This document shows, in pieces, positions 1 through 12,102 of a stretch of 64,000 nt of DNA. Source of the DNA: Leucaena leucocephala. Its lineage: Eukaryota; Streptophyta; Magnoliopsida; Fabales; Fabaceae. The stretch lies in NCBI GenBank assembly GCA_037074615.1, contig CM073537.1, positions 17,379,989-17,443,988 of the forward strand, read 5' to 3'. A program made the position numbers and the translations under genes. Position 1 is the stretch's first letter. Each line of letters begins with the position of its first letter. Below the pieces are notes generated by a model. It was given only the letters and a program-made list of their open reading frames with translations. It searched no databases and was not told where the DNA came from.

Positions 1-3000
1 ATTAGTAGGATTTTAAGTATTTTATATTTATATAAACTTTAATAGACTTAAAATTTATAATATTTAAAACCTATGAATTTTTTTAAAAAACTCACACTAT
101 AAGTAACTCTTTAAAAATATTTTAAGCTTTTTAAAAGCTCAAACTGCCTGTCTAAAAAGATATTGCTTGTAGGCTCAAACTTTAGATGCTTATTATAGCA
201 TCAGGCTTCTTTAGCCTATTTTCATCCTAATCGTGATTGGCATTCATCTCCCAGTGACGTCATTTGAATCCGGGATGGGGACGTCATTGCATTTGTTTTT
301 TTGGAAAGAAGCACGCAAGGGATAAAGTCTAAAGGAGGACAGCGTATTAATGTTGCCCAATGAGAAATGTAAAAATGTGGGGGCCAGTTAAAAAACTTGG
401 TTTCCAATTAAAGCGACTTTCACTTCTTTTTTTATATAAAAAATTTTAAAAAAAAACTAAATTCACCCATAATATAAAGGCAGGATAAAATCTCATTTTC
501 TCTTAAGTGGTACCAATGTCAGATAAGGCAAGTCGTCTATTATCCTCAGGCGTAAATCTAAATACCAGGAGTTAAGATATCTCCTCAGATGTTGTGACTA
601 AAACCACAACAAAATAATACTCCCCAAAAATTAAATATATTTTAAATAATTATATATCTTACCCTTTCGCCAACTGAACCCACATATTTTCACTTGTTCC
701 TTCTGTTGAAAGGGAGAGTAATTTTTACTACCCCTCCCCTTTAAATAATAATTAAACACTTGATTTATAGATAATAGAAAATTGATTGATTTAATTATTT
801 ATTAAAAATAGGTGTTGATTCTTTTAAAATATTTATTTTAATAATTTGTATTAAAATTATCTTTAGATAAAAATATCTTTATATATATAATAAATAATAA
901 TATTTAAAAAATTATAAATTGTGAACTTTGTTTGAACGGAAGACCAAGTGAATTTAGAGTTTGAGGTGTTATATTTATAATTAAAATATTATTTTTAATT
1001 TTATTATAATTTTTTTAACTAACTTTTATATTTAAAATTAAAAAAATATATGTCAAAATTACATTTTGTTTGCATTTTATTGTATATATTTATTTTCTTA
1101 GAGTGTTCTAATAATAAAGGCAAGTACCTTAACTATTTTTTTGATATTAATGAATTTGTTAAAATGTTATTGTAATAAAAACAAGGCACACTAGTGTTAA
1201 TGCATTGGTAATCGACGGTTGATGTTTACGTTCACTGTGTTTTATTATGTTTTAGTTGTATTAAATAAAGAGGAAAACTTATATAGCTAAGGTACTTGTT
1301 TTTATTGAATTAAGATTTTTCATAAATTTTTATTTTATAATAAACTCTTATAATTAATGTTGTTAATATTTTAAAATACCCTTGTTATAATTTTATTATA
1401 TAAAAATATATTGTATATACTAAATATATAAACTAAAACAAGTTAAATATGATGAAAATAACTAAGATGAATTAATATTTAAATTTTTTATATATCTACG
1501 TTTATCTCGAAGAGGATTACTATCCTAACATAACTAAAGAGACGGTGCCAACTCCCAACAGAAAATTTGAAAGGGGTCCAAAGTCATTTTCTTCCAAAAT
1601 TCAAATTCAATTACCACCGTCCATCATTTGTATGTATCCCCATCCTACGTGACCACGTGGTCCCTTGAAAATGTCGCTCTCCTCATTGCCCTGTGCAATG
1701 AAGACACATTCCCACTTCACTCTTCTTCTATTTAATCGTTTATTTATTGTTGTCCTCTGCATTTTTATCAACATAATAGCTAATTTAGAATATTTATTTT
1801 ACTTTAACGGTGAAAAGATTTTTTTTAAAAAAAGAATGATTTATAATTATAATGTTGAGAATAAATAATGTAGTTGTACTTTATTCGTATAATTAAAAAA
1901 TAAAATTGAAAAGCCAAAGTCAAGATTTTCTTAAAAATGTTCAAACACTGCTTTGCTTGGACCGGAGGAGTATTAATTAATTGGATTGATCCTTTGATAA
2001 AAGAAATAAGTAAATAAAGGAAATAATTTGACTACAACCATGAACTATCTATAGATGAAATAAAAATTAATTGCACAAAAAGGATGGCAAGAGCGCGTAG
2101 TGTGGACTGTGTGAAGACTGAAGAGTGAAGAGCTGAGCCGTACCAGGCTCTTCAGTTTTAACAACCGAGTTGTAGACCAACGAGGCGATGACCATGACAC
2201 ACCCACCCACTTTTCCATCCATTTTTTTTACTATGCCCTCCAATTCGTATACTATATTATTTTTTTTAAAAAAACACACTTATTTAATTATTCTTAATTT
2301 TTATCCTGTCTTTTGGTTAAAAAAATCATTATGTCTTATCTTTTATTGTTTTGTAACATATTTTCTAATTTTGACCAATGTAAAAAATTATATTGTCAAG
2401 AGCTTTTTCATTCAGTAGATTTGTAAGTGTGATGATTGTGTATATCCGACAATTTTGATTCCCGCTATTGTTATGAAAACTAATTTAGTATAAGATCTCA
2501 TAAATTTTTTATAAATATTTTTTGTGCCTTAGGGTTGTACCCTAATTTTAGTGAAAGATAAGTATCGAACCCACTTAAATTTTTTTATAAAAAAAAATTA
2601 TAAGTGTGATGATTGTTTATATTACACACGCCATAGTACAGATACGTGTATGTAACGACCGAATTTAAAAATAAAAAATAAAACTGTGTGCATATATATA
2701 TATAATATTACACAAAATTTTAAGAATGAATTGTATTATCTATAATTTATGAATGATGCATATTACTTTATATATTATATTACATATATTGATATTTTCT
2801 ATCTAATTTATAAGAATTTTGATACTTAAACTTAAAACCTAATTAAGTAATAGGAATTATTAGTATTACCAAACTGTATATTTCTTGCAATAAAATAAAG
2901 TCATTTAGGTATTTTAAATAATTCCAAATTCATTAAATTGTTAATGCTGCTGGTATTAAATTTCACAAGCGTTAGAATTGTTGTTCTTTTGTTTGGCCAT

Positions 3001-3040
3001 AGAATGACAAAATTGATTTTTATTTAATATAATATATAAA
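1..3040. other. AT-rich intergenic flank, no gene seen
   Basis: I see no supportable gene here. The stretch is very AT-rich with many short homopolymer runs. A perfect 12-bp palindrome containing the G-box core CACGTG lies at 1651-1662, about 2.3 kb upstream of the bHLH gene. A short island of normal base composition lies at about 2080-2220, but it shows no recognisable protein similarity on either strand. Confidence 0.6.
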
Positions 3041-3602
3041 GGGTGTGTTTGTATTAGCTTTTGGAGAATAGATTTTGGGAAGAATAGATTGTGGAGAATA
3101 GATTTTGGGTAGAATAGATTTTGAGAAGAATATATTTTGGGAATAAAGATGTTTGGATGATTAGTAGTAGAATCACTTTTTATATTGATAAATTACTAAA
3201 AAGGGTATAATATGATTAAAAGTAAGAGAGATGAAAGATGATAGAGAAGAAAGAGGAGAGAGAAGAGAGTGTAGAGAGGAGAGAGGAAAGAGAAAAAGAG
3301 AGATAAGAGAGGAGAGAGGAAAGAGAAAAAGAGAGATAAGAGAAGAGAGAGGAGAGATAATAGAGAAAAGAGAGGAGAGAGGAGAGAAGGTGTAAGAAAA
3401 AGTAAGGGTATAATAGTAATTGGATAATCCAAAACCTAGGTTTAAAAAAAAAGCTATTTTCAGTAGCTTATTCAAAACCTAGGTTTCAAACCGAGGTTTT
3501 GCCTAAAATCAATTCTCAACAAAAATTGCTGTTTGTGTAAAAAAATTTTAAACCGTGATTTTAGTCAAAATTGATTTTAAAACCTAAGTACCAAACAGGC
3601 AC
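3041..3602 (+). mobile_element. MITE copy 1 (PIF/Harbinger-like, 562 bp)
   Basis: The left end reads GGGTGTGTTTG and the right end CCAAACAGGCAC, imperfect inverted repeats of each other. The flanking 3 bp are AAA on both sides, consistent with a 3-bp target duplication. The interior is a purine-rich GAGAGAAG low-complexity tract. The copy at 37503-38056 is nearly identical along its whole length, and diverged relatives lie near 7.45-7.97 kb and 61.99-62.72 kb. There is no transposase. A 3-bp A/T duplication plus this terminal style suggests a Tourist/PIF-Harbinger MITE, but the superfamily is an inference. It ends about 330 bp before the bHLH start codon and so lies in that gene's upstream region. 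Confidence 0.8.
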
Positions 3603-3775
3603 AAAATTGAGGTGAGTAACGCGGCGTTAGAGAGGACCATGGTTTGAAGGGAATAGATAGATGCTTCTAGGAAGCACCCAACTTCTGAAAGGGTCCTATT
3701 CCCCACAACAGCATCAGCAAATCATAATTCATTCACATGCTATAATAAATATCTTCCTTATTTCATACGTCTTTC

Positions 3776-3819
3776 CACGTGCTCAATTCCATTCCCCCTC
3801 CTTCCTCCCCTATATATAC
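3776..3819 (+). promoter_or_regulatory. G-box and TATA box of the bHLH gene
   Basis: CACGTG at 3776-3781 is followed by a TATA box (TATATATA) starting at 3811. That box lies about 120 bp upstream of the start codon at 3932, and a pyrimidine-rich leader follows it. Spacing and order fit a plant core promoter. Use of the G-box is inferred. Confidence 0.6.
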
Positions 3820-3931
3820 CCCCACCCCCCTCACCTGAAAAAGAAAATTCCCCCAAACTCATTTCCCTCATCCCAAACACCCCGTACTCTACTCTCTTCT
3901 CTCTCACTCTCCCTCTCGCATCTTCGTCTTC

Positions 3932-6900
3932 ATGGAGAATATCGGCGAAGAGTATAAGCATTACTGGGAAACCAACAGGTTCCTTCAAACCGAAGAGCTC
4001 GACAGGTAATTCATTCTAATTATTTCATATTTTCACTCTCAATTGATTCGCTTCGGATTCAAATTCAAATTATTCCCAATTCTGATTCGATTTACTGCTG
4101 AGCTGGTGACAGTTGGGGATGGGACGAGGCCTTCTCCGGTTGCTACGATTCCAGCTCCCCCGACGGCGCCGCCTCCTCCGCCGCCTCCAAGAACATTGTC
4201 TCCGAGCGAAACCGCCGCAAGAAGCTCAACGAGAGACTCTTCTCTCTCAGAGCCGTCGTCCCCAACATTAGCAAGGTCAGATCGAATTTCAAATTCGAGT
4301 ACATTTGTTAATTAACAGAGGAGTGACGGTTTCCTTGGACGTGAACAGATGGACAAGGCTTCCATAATTAAGGACGCAATCGATTACATCCAGCACTTGC
4401 ACGAAGAGGAGAGGAATATCGAGGCTGAGATTTCGGAGCTTGAATCAGGGAAGCAGATGAAGCAGGACTCAAGCGATATCGATTACGAGCAAGACCTTCC
4501 CCTCTTGCTCCGGTCTAAGAAGAAGAAAACAGAGCATCAGCTTTACGATCCCGTCATCAGTTCAAGACATTCCCCGATCGAAGTCCATGAGGTAATCATG
4601 AGTCGATCGATTAATTAAATCGAAACCCTCACTCTCTCTCTTCCATTATTGAAATTATAAAATTGGCGGGGGGGGGTTTTTTCTTAACACGCGGGTTTTG
4701 ATTCGATGTGATGCGGAACAGCTAAAGGTAACATACATGGGAGAGAAGACGATCGTGGTGAGTTTGACGTGTAGTAAAAGGACAAACACAATGGTGAAAC
4801 TGTGCGAAGTGTTCGAATCTCTGAAGCTGAAGATCGTGACGGCCACGATAACTTGTTTCTCAGGCAGGCTCGTAAAGACAGTCTTCGTAGAGGTCAGTTT
4901 TCTTTCCCTCATGCCCTTTATTCTGTGCAAGCTAATTGCCACATCACGATGCCATCGCTTGATTCTCTTCATAAATACACACAGAATTATAAAATCAGAT
5001 TTAAGACGTTGGATTGGGACCTACATGAGATGAAATTGATGGGAAAGGGAAAGTGGGGGAGGCATTTGTGGATATTAGTATTTTAAGGGGGAATGAAAAT
5101 GATAAGGCTGTAAAATATGGGGGTTGGGGAATATCAAAATGGAACTGTGAGGAAAAGTGAGGGGGGAAGGAAGGGTCCATCTGCAAATATTGTGCAAGCT
5201 TTTTAAAAAGGTGAATCTTACGGCCTCTTGTGTCGTGGAGTTATAGGGACAACTCCGTCTCGGTGCTCTGTTTCCACGGTCACCTCTCAAGTCCTCTCGC
5301 TCCAATTAAAACTATTATCTCCGTCATCCCATCCTTCCCTTGATTCTTACTTTCCCCTCCTCCCAAGTTTTGGTTTGGAAAAAGATGGTATGTTAAATTT
5401 TGAAAAAATTATTTTATTCTCTTTATAATTTTAACTCGTAACTCAATTTAATAATTTAGTCTTTAAAATTTTACTCTATAAATTTTATAATATATATATA
5501 AATTTATTTTTTAAAATATTATAGAGACTAATATTTAAATAGTTAAAAAATAAAAATTAAATTATATTGAATTAAAATTTAGTAATTGACTTACAATAAA
5601 TTTAAATATAGTGACTAAGTTATATATAAGTTAAAATTGTAAGACGTAATTATTTGTTTAAAGTGATGTTATTTAAAAACTTTACGGTTTAGTGTTATGT
5701 TTAAAATTTTTTATAATATCAATAGCCTTTTGGCCTGGAGAAGGTGGATACTGCTTGTCTTTGTTAGTGTTTGATCATGGTCGCACATGCCCCCCTCATG
5801 TTCTTTTTTAAAAAAACTTATGATACATTTTGAAAAAAAAATCACAAATGTTATTTGTGTATTGTTATAGGGTATTTAATATTTTTTTTTAAACAAAGTG
5901 AAAATTAATCACTTACAAGCATGTAACCAGTCTATAGGATTGAATTGATTTGATATAAACATGATAAAAAATAGCTTAAATTCATAAAACGCTTTAAATT
6001 TTGGGCGAGTTATACATTATTTTCTTAACATTTAAAAGTTAAAATTAAATATCATAATATTATAAATGTTGATTATCAACTTCCCTACAATTAAAATTAT
6101 TATTAAAATTAACGATTTTTGATACATTATACTTTTTATATTTATAATTATATATCATATTATTTAAAAATAACACTTAGTATTTGACGTATGATTTTAA
6201 GTATTTTTAAAATACCTAGAAAGTATGAAATACCTAAAAAGCATTTAAATATTTACTTAACCATGCTCTTTTTAAATATAAAATATTTTTAAAAATATTA
6301 AAAATATTTTATTTTATTTTATCTTTTTTTAAAAAATATAAAATACTTAAAATTATATGTTAAATAAAAAGTATTATTTCTTAAATGATATAATATATAA
6401 TGAAATTATAAAAATTATAATTTGTAAAAAATTGTTAATTTTAACTGTAAGGAGTTGATAATTAACACATGAAATATTATGATCATTAATTTAAAATTTT
6501 AAAAATTAAAAAGACGATATATAACTATCTTAAAAGTTTAGAAAATTTTTATAGATTTTAACAATAAAAAAATATAATCGAACAGCCAATTGAACCTAAT
6601 TTTGTTGGTGTTTTTGTTAAATACATATAAATTTTAGATATTTTAAATTAATTTAAGGATGAATTGTAAATAGAGGTTGATATTTAAATGTTTCTAATAT
6701 AACAAATGAAGTATCCGTTACCCATCACAAACATAAAAGCATAAATATTCATTAGGGTTTTTACCCATGTCCCAATAATTTTTTAAAAAGGTCGCATGGC
6801 AAAATTTTGATTCAATTAGGTTATTTTTTGGTGGAACCAAAATAGTACAAAATCTAACCGAACTAAAAGACTGAACTCAATTCAATTAGATTCGTCACGT

Positions 6901-9900
6901 TTATGATATGGGTTTGATTTTGCACACACCCCGTCATGTGCCGAACCTTTGACTTGAAAACCGAATCTGCAACTAGGGGACAAAAATCGGTGACCGCTTG
7001 AGACATATTTAGCTCGTGAGAGAAAGGAAGCACGAGTCAACCCCAAGTTGCTAACAAGAAACTTCCCACAGATTCCCAAACGTGGTTGCTGCACCGAAGG
7101 GGACAAAATGAAACTTTTAGAAAAATGGCGCCGGCGTCGTCATTCACAATCACAACTATAATAGGACCCCATTTGGCGTATGGTCCTTGTGCGTCTTAAA
7201 TCCCACGCGGAGTCGATCACATCCCATCACACTAAAACAACAACACACGCCCATATATTCACACTTGGTTCGTTATTGACCTATTCCACACACCTTTTTT
7301 ATGTCTTTTTATTTGGATTCTTCGTGGGAACCCTCCTATTCGGCTGCTCCAATGAACCTTGCCCTTCATTCCCATTCCCTATTTACTCACTATATCCAAC
7401 ACACACGCGCGGATCTTTGCTGTCCTTATTTTGACTCCCAATAAATGCAGTCTATTTAAATAAAAATTTAAAAAATAACTTATAAAAAAATTTACATAAC
7501 TTTTAGAAATCAGTTTTTGAAAAAGAGTTTATAGAAAAAAAATAGCTTTAAATAAATGAGTGTTTGAATAGTTATTGTTAAAAGAATTTTTATAGTTAAA
7601 AAGTTATCAGAAATGATATGATTTTATTCAAAATATGAAAGAGAAGAGAAGAGAGAGGGTGAAAAAGAGAGATGATAGAAAAGAGAGAAAAAAAAATGTA
7701 GAGAGAAGAGATGAGAGTAGGTAAAGAGGAGAGAGGAGATATAGTGTAAAAAAAAATAAGGATAAAGTAGTAATTAAATAGTTCATAAATTTTTACTGTT
7801 GCAGAAAATAGTCTCAATAGTTAATCTAAAACTTTAATTTTAAACTATAATTTAATCTAAAAATTATTTTAGATAAATATTACTATTTATTTTAAATTTT
7901 TTTAAAACTAAGACTTAGTCCAATTTTTTTTTTTAAATCGCGCTTTGAATATTTTTCAAACATACACATAATATAAGTCAAACTCTCAATAATCTTACGT
8001 CCTAATGCAAGTTTTACTACAGGTGGGGACCGTGAGTTTAATTTTTAATTTCAATTCTAACATTCAATTGATGGTGCCTGTTTTTCTAACTTAAAAAAGG
8101 AAAACTGTTCTTTTGAGGAAAAAAAAAATACCATGTTGATCTCTTAAATTTTAATATTCATTTTTTTTAATTCTGTAATCAAAAAATTATTTCTTCCTTT
8201 TGCCTTTCTAAAAAGAAAAATTATAATTTTTTAATATTTAAAAAATACAAAATGTCATTTCACATCTGGCCGCACCATTGATTGTTGCCTGGCTTGTCTC
8301 GTCTGATCATGTTGTTTTCCGGACCATCCATGTCAAATTCATAAAATATAAAAATTATTAAAATATTTTATTTTATAAAGATCACCTTCCAATCATGTTT
8401 TTACATTTTTTTTTAACTTTTTATCATACAGTTTCATTCAACTTCTTATATTATTATTTTCTAATTATAATTATCTAAATATTTATTTAAAATTATTTTT
8501 TTATAATTTTTTTTAAAATTATCTAAAAATTCTTTTTTTTAATTCTTTTTAAAAGTACAATAAGGATTCTTTTTGCCCCCCCCCAAAGGAAAAGGGGAGG
8601 GGGAGGGGGGGGGGGAGGTAAATTCCTTTGTGAAAAAAACGTGTCTTATTTCAAAGTCAAATAAAATCGACAGTCTCATTCATTTAACCGGATTAGAAGA
8701 GACAAAAATAGCTCTGGTGGATGCTTCAAACGTTAGAGTAACAACATATAATATCTCTTTTTTTATTTTATCAATAAATTAGGAAAGTGTTATATGTTAC
8801 ATTATTCATTACTTATCGACAAGATAACCAGATATAGAGTTATATTTTATATCTTATACACTTCTAATATTTAATATAAGATATATTTAATTAATTTAAA
8901 TATATTAGAGAAGTTATCTTAGTTAATAAGATATAATTTTTTTAAAATACTTTAATAATTTTTTAATTCATCTACTTCCTCTCTTACTTATTTATTATTG
9001 AAGGAGTATTAATAGGGATAATTTAAAAATAAATAAATATAGAAAATAAATTTTATATTAAAGATCAAAGACTAAAAGAATATTATTAACAATATTTATT
9101 CATATTGATATTGATATTTTTGAATAATTAATTTTGTTGTAAATTGAGTCAGTAGAAATATCAAACTTTATTTGTCCATTTTATGTCTATGTTTATTAGA
9201 ATGGAACCCTTTTTTTATAACATTATTTTGTTCAATATTGAGATAGAATATATACTCATATTGGAATATCTTCTTCGGTCTAATGGAAATCAACTTAACA
9301 TATACGACTTGCTCTCGGAAATGAACTTGTATGTACAACTTAAGTTCATTTTCTCATACTTCAAAATATCTCTCATTATTTTTCTTAATCTCTATGGAGC
9401 AATTTGAAAATGTCTAGAGATTAAATTAAGGCTTAAGAAGTACTCCTCCAGTCCTTAATATATATAAGACTTAATTTATAGTATAATTTATATTACAAAC
9501 TAGGTCTTATATTAAAGATCGGAAGAATAATATTTTCAAGTGTATTATGAGTTTCCCCTTATTGCTTAATATAAATCCAGTTTATTATTATGTATTGGAA
9601 GCTAGCTAAACTTACTCCAAAGTGTCTCTTGAACTTAGCCCTTTTTATTTTAAGATGCATTAATTCTCTGCTATTTTTGTCTTTTAACCAAATTTCCATT
9701 TATTATGCTAATAATTCCAAGATTTCTTATAAATCAACCAAGAGATATTCTACCATTTATTTATTTAAGCTGCGATACTCTAGCCTCCATAAAAAAAATT
9801 AAGAAAAAGAAACTCCTAATTAAAGTCAAACCTACAAATGCTCATGAATGAACTAATTAATCAGCTAGCTAGCAGTCACATCAAATTAGCAATAGCAAGA

Positions 9901-10320
9901 GATGTTCAATTCAAACCGAAAGAAAATTTGTTTTATTGTAAGAGAGAGTAGTCCTTGTCAATCGTACTTACTGGAAAAGGAAAGTTGAATAATCCAATAC
10001 AATCTGAAAGTAACTGGGAAATCTGATATGCAATTGGGTTGTCATTTGATTTAGTTTGTACCAGATTGATAAAAGTGGTCGAGAACAAGATTCATGAATG
10101 TTTACACAGAAACAAGATTTGCAAAATACAACCAAACAACCACATCAGACTGAGAGGTATATATCAGTAGAAGTAGTTACACTACTGACCCATGCTTTGT
10201 TGTGTTGCTTTTGCCTTTGGTTTTTTTCAGGCAGACGAAGAAGAGAAAGATCTCTTGGAGATAAAAATCCAAAATGCAATTGCAGCTCTTAATGATCCTG
10301 ATAGTCCTATGAGCATCTAA
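3932..10320 (+). CDS. bHLH35: bHLH transcription factor, bHLH35-like (5 exons, 246 aa)
   Basis: Exons: 3932-4005, 4113-4275, 4349-4591, 4722-4892 and 10231-10320. All junctions are GT-AG and the frame closes at 741 nt. The basic helix-loop-helix domain spans about residues 51-105. Its basic region, SERNRRKKLN, keeps the Glu56 and Arg60 expected for E-box binding, and helix 2 begins at MDKASIIKDAI. Residues 161-240 form an ACT-like C-terminal domain (VTYMGEKTIVV... KTVFVEADEEE). The start is the first ATG after the TATA box and gives the family N-terminus (YWETNRFLQTEEL). The last exon encodes ADEEEKDLLEIKI, matching the C-terminus of Arabidopsis bHLH35. It is separated from exon 4 by a 5338-bp intron. 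Reading into that intron instead would add an unrelated tail ending at 5033. The product should be a nuclear DNA-binding regulator; its targets are unknown. Confidence 0.92.
7445..7967 (+). mobile_element. Diverged MITE copy 3, inside bHLH intron 4
   Basis: The stretch from about 7490 to 7760 follows the layout of the copies at 3041 and 37503: an A/T-rich head, a block reading GATATGATTTTA, then a GAGAGAAG purine tract. The same head block aligns with the reverse complement of about 62565-62700. A possible right end, CAAACATACAC, closes at 7967. The left end is degraded and its position is approximate. Confidence 0.5.
8576..8616 (+). repeat. C9 run followed by G-rich tract (possible G-quadruplex)
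   Basis: Nine C are followed by a short purine spacer and then G4, G5 and G11 runs within 23 bases on the sense strand of the bHLH intron. The arrangement could form a C:G hairpin or a G-quadruplex. Run lengths may also carry sequencing error. Confidence 0.5.
9443..9527. mobile_element. Minimal Stowaway-like MITE (85 bp)
   Basis: The left end is CTCCTCCAGTCCTTAATATA and the right end its imperfect inverted repeat (about 15 of 20 matches). TA dinucleotides flank both sides (9441-9442 and 9528-9529). The termini match those of the larger element at 51618-51877. TA duplication and CTCC-type termini are typical of Tc1/mariner Stowaway MITEs. Confidence 0.65.
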
Positions 10321-11879
10321 TCGATCGATCGATGATGAACTCGAGAGAGAACGAGTTGGGGTTTTCCTTCCTTCTTTCTTCTGTGTTTCACTCAGCGTTT
10401 TCATCATGCATGGGAGAGTCTCTGACATTGTTTTCTTATAAAGCTTGGGTTTGTCTTCTATCTGCTTTATGTAAAACCTAGAAGTTGTAAGTTTGATGTT
10501 TGATGCGATAAAGTTGCATTTCATGTTAGTTCAGCTGTCACTAGAATTTCCAGAGCATTAATCTAATTCAAACTGTCTAAAATATTGTGGAAGTGTTTAA
10601 TTAAGGAGATTGAGAGGAGTAATAAGTTTAATGAAACTAGAGATCTTTCATTGAATGCCATCTTCATATAAAATCAAATCTGAAAATCACTTGCAGTCTA
10701 ACAATCACAATTTTGACTAGGGAAATATCCTAATTAACTTTATTCTAGGATAGATTTTAGCTAATGGAGCTGCAGTAGAAATTACAAGACATTCTGATTA
10801 AATTACAAACATTATTTTGGCCAATCAAATAGGTATGTTCTCATTCCAAACCAAATAAACATAGTAGCAGAATCCGCAATGCAGTGGCAGTGATCTTACA
10901 CCAGCAACAACAAATAAAAGCCATGACAAAAGAAAAAGCTAAAATGCAGAAGCAAAAGAAATAAACCACAAGAACAAGGGGTCTTAGGTTTTGACACATC
11001 ATCTGCAAGGATTATAGCCGTAAAAGAAGGGGGCTGCAATACCCAATCTTTCGAGCACTTCTCCATAAAAGCTGGATAAGCACACTAGTCAGCAGCTAGC
11101 TAGATTACAACATCTTGAATTCCGCTCAAATCAAGATTCTCAATCTCCGCCATGTGAGCCTTCCCATTATGGGCAAGATAGGTCAAGTTTTACTGCCTAA
11201 ATCAATGGAAGACAATCAAAACTAGCCTTAGTGCACCATTTTAGTCCATAAGACATGGTTGCTGCTTCAGTCCTGGAAGAAGAAAATACATTCGCCATCC
11301 ATAGGAACCCATCTCAAATCACCTGGATTTCTCAAAGAAAACCAACCAATTAAAAGCAATCGACAATCGGAGGAACTCATCATTTAACCAACCAAAACTC
11401 GGGTTAATCCTGAGTCGATTGATCTCATGTCATTTATTTTCTTATTCAAGTAATTATCAAACCGGCCCAGGGACCGGCTGATTCGATCCAAGTTTCAATA
11501 TAATGCCACCAAAGCACACCCCTTGAACATCTCTAGAAACCCACACACATGCACTGACAGACCCTCTGCGGCGATCGAGGGAGAGAGGAACTCCGAATTG
11601 CACTGCCACCAAGGCAGGAAAGGCTCTCCTTACTCTTCCAAGACAGAGAGAAGAGCCCCAGGGACTCAAATTTAATTACAAACATGGATGTGAGTGTGAC
11701 TACAAAAATCCTAGTATCTCTTTATGTTTACATAAACTCTGTCAATACAAAATCAAAATCGATAATTTACTTTAACTTTTAAGATATAACGATATTATTC
11801 TTACTTATTTTTACTTCTCTTTGTAAAATATTGTCATTAATGATTTATTGCATCCAGTTCATCAGCAATTAAGGGATGG
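10321..11879. other. Intergenic: bHLH 3' end, then an unexplained normal-composition block
   Basis: The first 250 bp are probably the bHLH 3' UTR. From about 10.8 to 11.7 kb the composition is less AT-rich than the other gaps, as if transcribed, yet no exon or known miRNA could be recognised on either strand. A GC-rich patch lies at 11460-11660. Confidence 0.4.
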
Positions 11880-12000
11880 CCGAAAAATATAGTAAGTGGG
11901 CTAAATCCTAAACCCACTTTCTATTGAGTGGGCTTAACTTGGCCCAGTTTGAAGAAACTATCCTTTAAGCCCAAAAGGCCCAAGCCCAATCTTGATCCGC
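11880..12000 (+). promoter_or_regulatory. Site II-rich promoter of the PRCC gene
   Basis: Several TGGGCY/RGCCCA motifs cluster here (GTGGGCTAA, GTGGGCTTAA, TTGGCCCAG, AAGCCCAAAAGGCCCAAGCC), together with a telo-box-like ATCCTAAACCC. Clusters of site II elements bind TCP factors and are typical of plant housekeeping promoters. They lie 100-220 bp upstream of the PRCC start codon. No clear TATA box is visible. Confidence 0.6.
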
Positions 12001-12102
12001 TTCCCAGTTTTCTCCTCCTTTCGTCCTCTTGCATCCTTGTCTTGTCCCTCCCAAATCCTAATCGCTGCTCGGGTCTCCGGTGAGTCATCCCTCTCCTCTC
12101 GC

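Larger units (their letters stand above)
4893..10230 (+). other. Giant intron 4 of the bHLH gene (5338 bp)
   Basis: The donor is GTCAGT at 4893 and the acceptor TTTTTTTCAG ends at 10230. The intron is AT-rich and contains a diverged MITE (about 7445-7967), a C-run/G-run tract (8576-8616) and an 85-bp Stowaway-like MITE (9443-9527). An island of normal composition at about 6880-7440 shows no recognisable gene. The other three introns of the gene are only 73-130 bp. Confidence 0.85.

Noticed and set aside
3173..3475. Ser/Leu-rich open frames on the minus strand here and at 37635-37928
   Set aside because: They are translations of the purine-rich interior of two copies of the same MITE.
5001..5428. 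Extra exons or a small gene just after bHLH exon 4
   Set aside because: The short open frames on both strands lack family similarity and splice-compatible frame. The conserved C-terminus is at 10231-10320.
11992..12102. N-terminal extension of PRCC by 37 codons
   Set aside because: The upstream part of the frame has no ATG. The first ATG at 12103 gives the conserved N-terminus.
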